Shown: positions 34,308-42,290 of the stretch, piece by piece
Numbering within the stretch: the first letter of the stretch is position 1
Layout of the letters: each line of letters opens with the position of its first letter
Origin: Bradyrhizobium arachidis
GTDB taxonomy: Bacteria; Pseudomonadota; Alphaproteobacteria; Rhizobiales; Xanthobacteraceae
DNA length: 64,000 nt
Assembly (NCBI RefSeq): GCF_024758505.1
Contig: NZ_CP077970.1
Coordinates: forward strand, 9,131,501 to 9,195,500
Reading direction: 5' to 3'
Position numbers and translations under genes: made by a program
The notes under the pieces: generated by a model
Told to the model about the DNA's origin: nothing
The model's database searches: none
What the model saw: only the letters and a program-made list of their open reading frames with translations

Positions 34308-34328
34308 GGGACGTGCAGCGCTCTCGGT

Positions 34329-34427
34329 GTCATCGCCCGCGAAGGCGGGCGATCCAGTATTCCAGAGGCAGTGACGAATACGGAAAAGCCGCGGCGTACT
34401 GGATTCCCCGCTTTCGCGGGGAATGAC
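34329..34427. repeat. palindromic intergenic repeat, family B
   Basis: A 99-base block from GTCATCGCCCGCGAAGGCGG to the reverse-complementary-like end CGCTTTCGCGGGGAATGAC, with inner CCAGTA and TACTGG arms. It is typical of Bradyrhizobium intergenic palindromes. It follows the ligase gene and could form a large hairpin that ends the message. A related fragment (GTGCCGGCGAATGCCGGGAC) lies near 34468. No gene is seen between 34308 and 34533. Confidence 0.8.
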
Positions 34428-34533
34428 ATCGTTATTGTTGTAACAGCGCAGCCACATCTTCGCGGTCGTGCCGGCGAATGCCGGGACGACGGCGGAGAAC
34501 AAGGCGACGGGCGCCGCCTCCCTCACACCGCCC

Positions 34534-35046
34534 TCACCCCGCCTTCCCCAGATGCTCCAGCGCGTCCTCGGCGCGCAGCGGCACGCGGGAGGCTTCGTTG
34601 TTGAGGTCGACGAGCTGGACGAGCAGCGCCATCAGTGTCTTGCGATCGGCGGGTTTTAGCGGCTCCAGCATGCGCGCCTGGGCGCGCTCGACGGCGGGGA
34701 TGATCTCCTTGAGCAGCGCGGCCCCCGACTTCGTCAAATAGAGCAGCTTGATCCGCTTGTCCTCCGGCGAGGGTTTTCGCTCGATATATTGCTTGGCCTG
34801 CAGCCGCTCGATGACGCTGCCGAGCGTCGAGCGGTCGAAGGCGATCACGGCCGACAGTCGCGTCGCGTCGATGCCGGGATGGGTGTGGATCGCAACCAGG
34901 GCTGCGTATTGCACCGGCGTCAGGTCAAAATCCCGGCACTCCTCCATGAAGATCGACACCGCGATCTGCTGCATGCGCCGGAACAGATAGCCCGGCGCGG
35001 CGTAGACCGCGTCCATCGTGATCGGAGGCGGCGGCTTACTCGGCAT
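34534..35046 (-). CDS. MarR family transcriptional regulator
   Basis: A 170-residue winged-helix repressor. The DNA-binding region is near 60-115 (LSAVIAFDRSTLGSVIERLQ and the wing KPSPEDKRIKLLYLT). MarR proteins in CoA-type aromatic pathways commonly sense the aryl-CoA. It follows the isomerase gene with an 11-base overlap (start chosen at 35046; 35016 is possible). Two palindromes in front of the pathway operons, at 31523 and 35810, are its likely operators, and the second also faces its own transcription unit. Confidence 0.88.
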   Translation of the reverse strand: MPSKPPPPITMDAVYAAPGYLFRRMQQIAVSIFMEECRDFDLTPVQYAALVAIHTHPGIDATRLSAVIAFDRSTLGSVIERLQAKQYIERKPSPEDKRIKLLYLTKSGAALLKEIIPAVERAQARMLEPLKPADRKTLMALLVQLVDLNNEASRVPLRAEDALEHLGKAG

Positions 35047-35668
35047 CGGGCTGCCGCTCCGGTGCAGCGTTGACGAAGGCGGGCAGCGCCTTGGCCGCCG
35101 CCTCGGCCTCGAGCAGGCGCGGATAGGCTGACACGTCGACGCCGAAGCGACGCGCATTGCCGAGCTGCGGGACGAGGCAGAGATCGGCCAAGGTCGGCGC
35201 GTCGCCGAAGCAGAACGGGCCGGCTTCGTCCTTGATCAGGGTCTCGCAGGCCGACAGCCCCTCGCGATTGACCCAGGCGGCCCACTCCGTGACCTTCTCC
35301 TCCGCCAGGCCTAGCTCGCGCAGGCGCGACAGCACTTTCAAATTCTGCACCGGATGGGTGTCGCAGGCGATCGCCTGCGCAAAGGCCCGCACCTTTGCGC
35401 GGCGCAGCGGATCTTTCGGCAGCAGCGCGGGCGCGGGATGGGTCTCGTCCAGCCATTCGATGATGGCGAGCGACTGGGTCAGGATCGCGCCGGCATCGTT
35501 CTCCAGCGCCGGCACCAGCCCTTGCGGATTGATGGCGAGATAGGCGGGCGCACTCTGCTCGCCCTTGCGAAGATGATGCGGCAGATGCTCCGCACTCAGC
35601 CCCTTCAGGTTCAGGGCGATCCGCACCCGGTAGGCCGCGCTGGAGCGGAAATAGCCGTGCAGCTTCAT
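35036..35668 (-). CDS. zeta-class GST: maleylpyruvate/maleylacetoacetate isomerase
   Basis: A 210-residue glutathione-dependent isomerase. The zeta signature SSAAYRVRIALN (residues 9-20) is near the active-site pattern SSC/SxxxRVRIAL, although the usual Cys is Ala here. The thioredoxin-like domain ends near 80 and an all-helical domain follows. Beside a gentisate 1,2-dioxygenase, the expected reaction is maleylpyruvate to fumarylpyruvate. It is first in an operon with the MarR gene and divergent from the dioxygenase, across the shared operator. Confidence 0.9.
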   Translation of the reverse strand: MKLHGYFRSSAAYRVRIALNLKGLSAEHLPHHLRKGEQSAPAYLAINPQGLVPALENDAGAILTQSLAIIEWLDETHPAPALLPKDPLRRAKVRAFAQAIACDTHPVQNLKVLSRLRELGLAEEKVTEWAAWVNREGLSACETLIKDEAGPFCFGDAPTLADLCLVPQLGNARRFGVDVSAYPRLLEAEAAAKALPAFVNAAPERQPDAE

Positions 35669-35702
35669 CGGAACCCTCCCTCGGATATTGCTGTTTCGCT
35701 CC

Positions 35703-35774
35703 CGTCATTCCGGGGCGATGCGTCAGCATCGAACCCGGAATCTCGAGATTCCGGGTTCGCGCTCCGGAATGACG
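35703..35774. repeat. palindromic intergenic repeat, family D, with 28-base perfect palindrome
   Basis: Outer arms CGTCATTCCGG and CCGGAATGACG bound the block. Its core 35731-35758 is a perfect 28-base palindrome whose left half is GAACCCGGAATCTC. It lies just after the isomerase start on the upstream side, between that gene and the MarR operator, so it is in the divergent promoter region. It looks like a mobile or amplified palindrome rather than an operator. Confidence 0.8.
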
Positions 35775-35796
35775 CCAACTAACGGCAATCGTCAAG

Positions 35797-35832
35797 TTGA
35801 CGCTACCTAGATTGTCAGTATACTGTCAATCT
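35797..35832 (+). promoter_or_regulatory. promoter of gentisate dioxygenase with overlapping MarR operator
   Basis: A -35 TTGACG (35797-35802) and -10 TATACT (35819-35824) are separated by 16 bases. The 24-base near-palindrome 35809-35832 covers the -10: left half AGATTGTCAGTA, right half TACTGTCAATCT, with a single mismatched pair. This is the better of the two sites attributed to the MarR repressor. Promoter strength and binding are inference. Confidence 0.75.
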
Positions 35833-35853
35833 CGAAGCTACGGGAGGCTCGCC

Positions 35854-36894
35854 ATGGAAGCCGTGACCAAGACGCCGGAACGCGAGGCGTTCTACAAGAA
35901 GATCGACGGCGAAAACCTCACCGCGCTGTGGACGGTCATGAGCGACCTGATCACGCCGGAGCCGAAGAGCGCCTGCCGGCCTCACCTTTGGAAGTTCGAA
36001 ATCATCCGCGACTACATGACCGAGGCAGGCAAGCTGATCACCGCCAAGGAAGCCGAGCGGCGCGTTCTGGTGCTTGAGAACCCCGGCCTGCGCGGACAGT
36101 CAAAAATCACGACCTCGCTCTATGCCGGCGTCCAGATGGTCGTCCCCGGCGATGTCGCCCCGGCACACCGGCACAGCCAGTCGGCGCTGCGCTTCGTGCT
36201 GGAGGGCAAGGGCGCGCACACCGCCGTCGACGGCGAGCGTACCGCGATGGAGCCCGGCGATTTCATCATCACGCCGTCGATGACCTGGCACGATCATTCC
36301 AACGAAACCGACGAGCCGATGTTCTGGCTCGACGGGCTCGACATTCCCCTGGTGCAGTTCTTCGACTGCTCGTTTGCGGAAGGCTCCAAGGAAGACCAAC
36401 AGAAGATCACAAAACCCGCCGGCGACAGCTTTGCGCGCTACGGTCACAATCTGCTGCCGGTCGATACGAAGCGATCGTCGAAGACGTCGCCGATCTTCAG
36501 CTATCCCTACGCCCACACCCGCGAGGCGCTGGAGCGGGCAAAACTGCGCGAGGAATGGGACGCCTGTCACGGACTGAAGCTCAAATTCAGCAACCCCGAG
36601 ACCGGCGATTATGCGATGCCGACGATCGGCACCTTCATCCAGCTTTTGCCGAAGGGCTTCAAGACCGCGCGCTACCGCTCGACCGACGCCACCGTGTTCT
36701 GCGCCATCGAAGGCAAGGGCCGCAGCCGCATCGGCGACCAGACATTTGAATGGGGCCCGCGCGATCTCTTCGTCGCCCCGAGCTGGCATTGGGTGACGCA
36801 CGAGGCCGATGCCGACGCCGTGCTGTTCAGCTTCTCCGATCGCCCGGTGCAGCAGAAGCTGGATCTGTTCCGGGAAGATCGCGGGAATGCGTGA
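35854..36894 (+). CDS. gentisate 1,2-dioxygenase
   Basis: A 346-residue bicupin iron dioxygenase cleaving gentisate to maleylpyruvate. The N-terminal cupin carries iron ligands His105 and His107 (PAHRHSQSALRF) and His146 (TWHDH). The second cupin near 285-330 has WGPRDLFVAPSWHWVTHE. The length equals the family norm. GGGAGG before the ATG at 35854 fixes the start. It is controlled from a promoter overlapped by the MarR operator and divergent from the isomerase that uses its product. Confidence 0.95.
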   Translation: MEAVTKTPEREAFYKKIDGENLTALWTVMSDLITPEPKSACRPHLWKFEIIRDYMTEAGKLITAKEAERRVLVLENPGLRGQSKITTSLYAGVQMVVPGDVAPAHRHSQSALRFVLEGKGAHTAVDGERTAMEPGDFIITPSMTWHDHSNETDEPMFWLDGLDIPLVQFFDCSFAEGSKEDQQKITKPAGDSFARYGHNLLPVDTKRSSKTSPIFSYPYAHTREALERAKLREEWDACHGLKLKFSNPETGDYAMPTIGTFIQLLPKGFKTARYRSTDATVFCAIEGKGRSRIGDQTFEWGPRDLFVAPSWHWVTHEADADAVLFSFSDRPVQQKLDLFREDRGNA

Positions 36895-36905
36895 GGCGCG
36901 GGTCT

Positions 36906-36998
36906 CGTAGGTGGATTGGCCGAAGGCGTAATCCACCATCCATTCCTCCGCGTCGAAAATATAAGGTGGTGGGTTACGCTTCGCTAACCCACCCTACG
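36906..36998. repeat. palindromic intergenic repeat, family F
   Basis: A 93-base block. Outer arms CGTAGGTGG and CCACCCTACG enclose two hairpins: GGTGGATT with AATCCACC, and GTGGGTTA with TAACCCAC. It lies between convergent genes, the gentisate dioxygenase and an ABC permease, and may terminate both. I recognise this GGTGGGTTACGC type from many Bradyrhizobium intergenic regions. Confidence 0.75.
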
Positions 36999-37014
36999 GC
37001 AGCGCGGATTGCGG

Positions 37015-37839
37015 CTACCGCCAGTGCAACAACCGCGTCTCCAGCCAGTTGATCACCTTGCCAACCGCGAGCCCGAACACCGACAAAATCACCACGCCCG
37101 CCAAAAGCTGATCCGTCTGCATGAGATTGCCGGCCTGCAGCACGAAGGCGCCGATGCCGTATTGCGCGCCGATCATCTCGGCGCTGACGACGAGCAGCAG
37201 CGCGACTGACGCCGTGATGCGGAAGCCGGCGAGGATCGAGGGCAGCGCGCCGGGCCAGATCACCTTCCGCACGATGGTCGCAAACGGCACGTTGAAACTC
37301 TGCGCCATGCGGATGAGATTGCGCGGCACCGCATCGACACCGCTATAGACCGAGATCGCGGTAGAGAAGAACACGCCGAGCGCGATGGTCGCGACCTTCG
37401 GCTCTTCGCCGATGCCGAGCCAGAGAATGAGCAGCGGCAGCAGCGCGATTTTCGGAATCGGGAACAGCGCCGAGATGAAGGTGATGCCGACGCTGCGCGC
37501 GACGCGCGACAAGCCAATGGCAAATCCGACCGCGACCCCGGCCGCGGTCCCGAGCAGCCAGCCGGCGCCGATGCGCAGCAGCGATACCGACACGTGCTGC
37601 CAGAGCGCGCCGGAGATCGCGAGCTCGTAGATCGCCTTCGCAATCGCCGAGGGCGCCGGCAGGAACAGCGGATTGACCCAGCGCAGGCTGCCCGCGAGCT
37701 GCCAGACCGCGATGACAAGCGCGAGCCCGATCCAGCCGCCAAAGCGGCTCGACGCCGGCACGAAACCCGCGCCGCGGAAACGGACGCGCCGTGTCGCAGC
37801 GTCTTTCGGCGTCCCGGTCTGTGCCGCGCGGTCAAGCAT
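37015..37839 (-). CDS. ABC transporter permease, NMT1/TauC type
   Basis: A 274-residue inner-membrane permease with about six helices. The EAA-like loop is seen in NVPFATIVRKVIWPGALPSIL, and GIGEEPKVATIALGVFF is typical of nitrate/sulfonate/aromatic-acid permeases. I chose the ATG at 37839, which overlaps the ATPase end by eight bases; 37860 is also possible. It acts with the ATPase and binding protein upstream in the same operon. Location beside the aromatic pathway suggests an aromatic or organic acid substrate, without proof. Confidence 0.9.
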   Translation of the reverse strand: MLDRAAQTGTPKDAATRRVRFRGAGFVPASSRFGGWIGLALVIAVWQLAGSLRWVNPLFLPAPSAIAKAIYELAISGALWQHVSVSLLRIGAGWLLGTAAGVAVGFAIGLSRVARSVGITFISALFPIPKIALLPLLILWLGIGEEPKVATIALGVFFSTAISVYSGVDAVPRNLIRMAQSFNVPFATIVRKVIWPGALPSILAGFRITASVALLLVVSAEMIGAQYGIGAFVLQAGNLMQTDQLLAGVVILSVFGLAVGKVINWLETRLLHWR

Positions 37840-38605
37840 GCTGGACCTCGCGCTCGGCATCGATCGCCTCGGTGCGGATCAACGACCACAGCTGGTTCTG
37901 CAGGTCGAGCATTTTGCCGCGTGCGGCAGCCTCGCCGCGCTCGGCCCGCGTCATGGAGATCGAGACCACTTCGCGAATGCGACCGGGCCGGCGCGACAGC
38001 ACGACGATGCGGTCGGCAAGCCGCACGGCTTCTTCCAGATTATGCGTGACATAGGCCGCGCCCATCGCGCCATCGGCGAGCAGGCGGACGAAGTCTTCCA
38101 TCAGCAGTTCGCGGGTCTGCGAGTCCAGCGCCGACAGCGGTTCGTCCATCAGGAGGATCGCAGGCTTGACCGCGAGCGCCCGCGAAATCCCGACGCGTTG
38201 TCGCATGCCGCCGGAGAGCTGTTTTGGATGCGCTTTGCGAAAATCGGTGAGCCCGGTGCGGCGCAGGGCATCATCGACCTGCGCGCGGCGCGCCGCGGCC
38301 GAGAGCTGCGTATGCAGCAGCGGGAATTCGACGTTCTCTTCCACGTTCGCCCAAGGCAGCAGCGCAAAATCCTGGAACACAAAAGTAAGCGGATTGAGGC
38401 TGTCGGCCGGCGGCGCGCCGCGCAGCTCGGCCGCGCCCGACGTCGGCTGCAACAGCCCGCCGAGGATCGACAGCAGCGTGCTCTTGCCGCAGCCCGACGG
38501 CCCGACGATCGCCACCACCTCGCCGCTGCCCACCGTGAACGACACGTCGTCGAGCACGGCGAGTTCGCCGAAGCGATGGCTGATATGGTCGGCGATCAGG
38601 TCCAT
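37832..38605 (-). CDS. ABC transporter ATP-binding protein
   Basis: A 257-residue ATPase. Walker A GPSGCGKST, signature LSGGMRQRV, Walker B ILLMDEPLSALD and the switch His in YVTHNLEEAV are all present. It starts at 38605 (MDLIADHIS); an in-frame extension upstream runs into a palindromic repeat and is rejected. It pairs with the permease that it overlaps and with the binding protein on the far side of the repeat. Confidence 0.92.
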   Translation of the reverse strand: MDLIADHISHRFGELAVLDDVSFTVGSGEVVAIVGPSGCGKSTLLSILGGLLQPTSGAAELRGAPPADSLNPLTFVFQDFALLPWANVEENVEFPLLHTQLSAAARRAQVDDALRRTGLTDFRKAHPKQLSGGMRQRVGISRALAVKPAILLMDEPLSALDSQTRELLMEDFVRLLADGAMGAAYVTHNLEEAVRLADRIVVLSRRPGRIREVVSISMTRAERGEAAARGKMLDLQNQLWSLIRTEAIDAEREVQHA

Positions 38606-38639
38606 TGGTACGTCGTCTTGCTCCGAACTTCGTTTGGTC

Positions 38640-38723
38640 GTCATGCCCGGGCTTGTCCCGGGCATCCACGTCTTTCCTCGCTTGTGGCGGCGCGTGGATG
38701 GCCGGGACAAGCCCGGCTATGAC
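38640..38723. repeat. palindromic repeat inside an ABC operon, family C
   Basis: An 84-base block: GTCATGCCCGGGCTTGTCCC at the left and GGGACAAGCCCGGCTATGAC at the right, plus inner ATCCACG and CGTGGAT arms. It separates the binding-protein gene from the ATPase gene of the same operon. The hairpin could lower expression of the downstream ATPase and permease relative to the binding protein. Confidence 0.85.
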
Positions 38724-38731
38724 GAGCAGCA

Positions 38732-39733
38732 TCAATCCGCCTTCACATATTCCTTCGCGATGATCGCATCCGCGTCAAAGCCCTTGTCGGCAAAGCCCTG
38801 CTCCTGCAGCCATTTGATCTGGTTGTCGACGTTCTTCACGTCCAGCTTGCCGTCGGGGTCGATATAGGCGCAATTGCCGACCACCTGCTCGACCGGCAGG
38901 TTGGTGTATTTTGCGATGATCTCGAGCAGCGGTTTTGTCTTGTCGTTGATCGAGGCGACACCGTCCTTCATCGACGCAAGGATGACGTCGTGATATTCGC
39001 GATCCGCCTTGGCGAGCGCGCCGAGCAGCTTTGTCACCAGCGCCTTGTTGGTGAGCGTCTTTGGCGAGGCGAACACCGCGCCGAGCTGCCAGGGCGTCTC
39101 GTCACCGACCCAGCCCAAAAACTTCGCGCCGCCCTCGCCCATCAGCTTTCGCGCGGTGGAGATCGGCAGAAGCGCGGCATCGACCGTCTCGCCCTTGAGC
39201 GCGGCTGATGCGTTCGACAGTGATTGCAGCGGCACGATCTTCACGTCGGCGAGCTTGAAACCGTATTTGTCGGCGAGCAGTCCCAGCGAATAATGGAAGC
39301 TGGAGCCGACCTGCGTCATCGCCACCCGCTTTCCGGCAAGATCTTTTGGCGTCTTCAAGCCTGCGGCATAGGCGTTGTTGCTGGCAAAATAGCCGATCAG
39401 GGGATAGCCGGCCTTCTCGCGGCTCATGCCGCCGATCACTTTTAGCGTGCCCTTGCCGGCAAGATTATAAAGGCCGGCAGTGAAGGCGGTGATGCCGAAA
39501 TCGACGTCGCCGGAGGTGACGGCGACCGCGATCGGCTGCGCCGCGTCGAAGAACTTCAGCTCGATGTCGAGGCCGGCGTCGCGAAAATACCCCTTGTCCT
39601 GTGCGATGAAGACCGGCGCCGACGATGATAGCCGCAGCACGCCGATCTTGGCCTTTAGTGCGTCCTCGGCTTTCGCTGCACCAATCGTGAGCGCCATCAG
39701 GCCCGCAAGCGCGAACCGCGCAACCCAACCCAT
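38732..39733 (-). CDS. NMT1-type solute-binding protein of ABC transporter
   Basis: A 333-residue periplasmic protein. Signal peptide about 1-22, then KIGVLRLSSSAPVFIAQDKG, the ligand-site start common to aliphatic sulfonate, nitrate and aromatic-acid binding proteins (NMT1 family). ATG at 39733 is the obvious start. It is second in the operon after a FAD oxidoreductase gene 41 bases upstream. The substrate is not readable from sequence. Confidence 0.9.
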   Translation of the reverse strand: MGWVARFALAGLMALTIGAAKAEDALKAKIGVLRLSSSAPVFIAQDKGYFRDAGLDIELKFFDAAQPIAVAVTSGDVDFGITAFTAGLYNLAGKGTLKVIGGMSREKAGYPLIGYFASNNAYAAGLKTPKDLAGKRVAMTQVGSSFHYSLGLLADKYGFKLADVKIVPLQSLSNASAALKGETVDAALLPISTARKLMGEGGAKFLGWVGDETPWQLGAVFASPKTLTNKALVTKLLGALAKADREYHDVILASMKDGVASINDKTKPLLEIIAKYTNLPVEQVVGNCAYIDPDGKLDVKNVDNQIKWLQEQGFADKGFDADAIIAKEYVKAD

Positions 39734-39774
39734 CCGCTATCCTCCGTCTGTCGTCTCTTACAGCCTGTCGTCTT

Positions 39775-41139
39775 TTAGAGCCCCTGGGGCACGGCCTGGC
39801 CCCGCCCGATGAAGGCACCCTGTTGTCTCAATGCTTCCTGCAACTTTTCGACCGCGATGTCACGCGGCATCCGGTTGCCGGCCAGCGCCAATGAAGCGGC
39901 GGAACCGGCCGCCTCCCCCATCACGAAGCAGGCGCCCGACACCCGCGCCGCCGACTGGCCCTCATGGGTCATGGAGGCGCAGCGTCCGGCGACCAGGAGA
40001 TTGTCTATGCCCTCCGGCACCAGCATGCGATACGGCAATTCGTTGTAGCCGCGCGATTCCGGGATCGGCGGGAAGGTGAAGACGACGTCGCCCGGTACGT
40101 GGGCCTCGATCGGCCAGCCGTTGACGCCGATGGAATCGTCGAACGAGGCGCAGCCGAGCACGTCCTCGCCGCTGAGCTGGTAGCCGCCCTTGATGCGCCG
40201 CGTTTCGCGAATGCCAAGCTGCGGCGGCAGATCGACGATGTACGACTTTTCAAAGCCAGGCACGGTACGCAAAAATTCGAAGGCGGCGAGCGCCTGCTTG
40301 CGGCCCTCGATCTCGCCGCGGGTGAGATCATCGGGCTCGATGCCGTTGATGGCGTGGCCGTCCTCGCGCGCGACTTGCGTGAAATTCACCCGCCACTCGA
40401 TGCCCGAGCGCTGCGGCCGCACGATCGCGCTCTTGCGAGGAAAGCGATGCGTCCCGGCAGCGGTCGCCTGCTCCATCAATTGCGGAATGGTCCGCCAGGC
40501 GTCGCCCGCCCTCACGGGGTCGATGCCGTTGAGGCGCAGCATCATCGAGGGGTACAGCGGATGACCGTCTTCATCGCCGACCTCGAAGGGCACGCCGGCC
40601 CAGGCGGCGAGATCGCCGTCGCCGGAGCAATCGATGAAAATTCCGGCGCTCACGGCGCGGCGGCCCGCCTTGGTCTCGACCATGAGCGCGTCGATCCGGC
40701 GTTCGTCGGTCATGACGACGCCGGCGCCGAGCGCATGGAAGAGGATGTCGACCTTGTGGGTCGCGAGCAGATCGTCGGCCGCGATCTTGTAGGCCGCGGT
40801 GTCATAGGCCTGCGCAAAGACCTTGCCGAGGATGAGATGCGGCTTGTTCAAGCCGTCGAGCCGGTCGATCCGGGCCAGAAGCTCGGAGGCGATACCCTGC
40901 ACCAGCCGGTGATGTTCGCCGTGGACGTTGCCATGCAGCCCGCAAAAGTTGGTGACGCCGGCGGCCGTGCCCATGCCGCCGAGGAAACCGTAACGCTCGA
41001 TCAGCAGCGTGCGCTTGCCTGCCCGCGCCGCGGTCGCCGCGGCCGCGATACCGGCCGGCCCGCCGCCGAGCACGGCCACTTCATATTCGCCGTAGAGCGG
41101 CACCTCGCGGGCGGGTTCCTGGATTGATTTTTGCGGCAC
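39775..41139 (-). CDS. FAD-dependent oxidoreductase (FAD_oxidored family)
   Basis: A 454-residue flavoprotein. The dinucleotide motif GGGPAGIAAAA is at about 25-35, then IERYGFLGGMGTAAGVTNFCG, which is typical of PF12831-type FAD oxidoreductases. A late GRCASMTHEGQSAARVSG segment binds FAD again. The reaction is unknown. It is the first gene of a four-gene operon with binding protein, ATPase and permease, so it likely oxidises the imported compound. Confidence 0.85.
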   Translation of the reverse strand: MPQKSIQEPAREVPLYGEYEVAVLGGGPAGIAAAATAARAGKRTLLIERYGFLGGMGTAAGVTNFCGLHGNVHGEHHRLVQGIASELLARIDRLDGLNKPHLILGKVFAQAYDTAAYKIAADDLLATHKVDILFHALGAGVVMTDERRIDALMVETKAGRRAVSAGIFIDCSGDGDLAAWAGVPFEVGDEDGHPLYPSMMLRLNGIDPVRAGDAWRTIPQLMEQATAAGTHRFPRKSAIVRPQRSGIEWRVNFTQVAREDGHAINGIEPDDLTRGEIEGRKQALAAFEFLRTVPGFEKSYIVDLPPQLGIRETRRIKGGYQLSGEDVLGCASFDDSIGVNGWPIEAHVPGDVVFTFPPIPESRGYNELPYRMLVPEGIDNLLVAGRCASMTHEGQSAARVSGACFVMGEAAGSAASLALAGNRMPRDIAVEKLQEALRQQGAFIGRGQAVPQGL

Positions 41140-41226
41140 GACGACATCCCCGGCGATTGGGTTTTCGCTATCTCGTCAAAGGCATCGGCAATGTAAAGCC
41201 CCTGGCGGGCGCATCTGCTCCATAAC

Positions 41227-41550
41227 ATGGCTGTTGCTCGGGATATGCGGACCTGCGAGAACGGGGGCCGGATCAGGCGACACGGATTGACGCTCTTGAA
41301 ATACGCTCTGCACACATTCGTTGCCCTGATGATCTCCGTCGCCCCCGCCGCGGCGATCGAGCAGAATTGCCGCTTCATCCAGGCCAAGGGCGATCGCGAA
41401 GCCTGCTACAAGCGGCAGGAGGACGAGCTCGCGGCCAAGCGCAAGCCGCAGCCGACCCGCGAGAGCAAGACGATCGAACAGCTGCAGCAGATGCGCCGCG
41501 ACGACGAGATTGTCTATCGCAGCATCAACGGCATCTGCCGCGGCTGCTGA
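41227..41550 (+). CDS. small secreted protein with C-terminal CRGC
   Basis: A short exported protein. Its signal sequence is LTLLKYALHTFVALMISVAP, followed by a charged helical mature part with four Cys residues (NCRF, ACYK and the terminal CRGC). The ATG at 41227 gives 107 residues, but the TTG at 41287 would begin right at the signal peptide and may be the true start. Common in rhizobial genomes; function unknown. Convergent with the cyclase-family gene. Confidence 0.65.
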   Translation: MAVARDMRTCENGGRIRRHGLTLLKYALHTFVALMISVAPAAAIEQNCRFIQAKGDREACYKRQEDELAAKRKPQPTRESKTIEQLQQMRRDDEIVYRSINGICRGC

Positions 41551-41552
41551 AC

Positions 41553-42290
41553 CTACGAGAATGCGCGAGCGAGGACGCGGGCAGGCGCTCCATCGCAACC
41601 TTCAATCGACAGTGGGCAAAACAGAAATTCCACGCGTCGCCCCGCTAATTTCTGAAGATTGGCGATCTGCTCCGAGATCAGGACGCCGTCCCTGAGGAGC
41701 ATACAGTGGACCGGAAATTGAAAATCCTCTGGGCGCAGATCATGCGGAAGATCCGGCGTGGCGGTGTCGACCGCAACCAGCTTGACCTTCTGATCGACCA
41801 GCCATTGGGCGGCGTCGAGTGAAAGATATGGATGCCTGTTCCACTCGGGCGTTCCCCAGCGTCCACTCCAGCCTGTGTCGATGGCGACGATATCGCCGGG
41901 TTCGATTCCCGGTTTCGCAGCCGCAAGATCGTCGACATCGATCGCTTCGTTGACTGCTTTTTCGAGGCGAATGACGACCCCTTCGCCCGTCATGCGCTCA
42001 AGTGGAATTTCGTCCATTCCTGGACCATCGACATAGAAGTGCCTTGGGGCATCAACGTGAGTACCCATGTGGACGATGGTTTCCATATGGGTGACATTGA
42101 GAGGTCGTTCCGGCATTTGCGCAAAATATGAAAATTTCGGCGGGGGAAACATTGCGGAACGCGGCACCGACGTTGAAAACGGATGGGTGAGATCGATCCA
42201 TTTCTGATCAGTCTTTTGAATTGTCCTCGACGGGACCTCCAACCAGCCGCGCCAACCAGTGCGACCTTTAGCAGTTGGGCTTTCGCACAT
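41553..42290 (-). CDS. cyclase/kynurenine-formamidase-family hydrolase
   Basis: A 245-residue metal-dependent hydrolase of the cyclase family (PF04199). The metal motif is clear: His74, Gly76-Thr77-His78, Asp80 and His84 in VHMGTHVDAPRHF. Family members hydrolyse N-formylkynurenine, isatin or other amide and lactam bonds. Start at 42290 is preferred (GGGGGAA before it); 42305 is possible. It overlaps the end of the upstream methyltransferase gene by 23 bases, so the two are co-transcribed. Confidence 0.87.
   Translation of the reverse strand: MCESPTAKGRTGWRGWLEVPSRTIQKTDQKWIDLTHPFSTSVPRSAMFPPPKFSYFAQMPERPLNVTHMETIVHMGTHVDAPRHFYVDGPGMDEIPLERMTGEGVVIRLEKAVNEAIDVDDLAAAKPGIEPGDIVAIDTGWSGRWGTPEWNRHPYLSLDAAQWLVDQKVKLVAVDTATPDLPHDLRPEDFQFPVHCMLLRDGVLISEQIANLQKLAGRRVEFLFCPLSIEGCDGAPARVLARAFS

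Noticed and set aside
32661..34526. A 621-codon open frame antisense to the CoA ligase
   Set aside because: The ligase on the plus strand has all catalytic motifs. The antisense frame also runs through an intergenic repeat, so it is chance.
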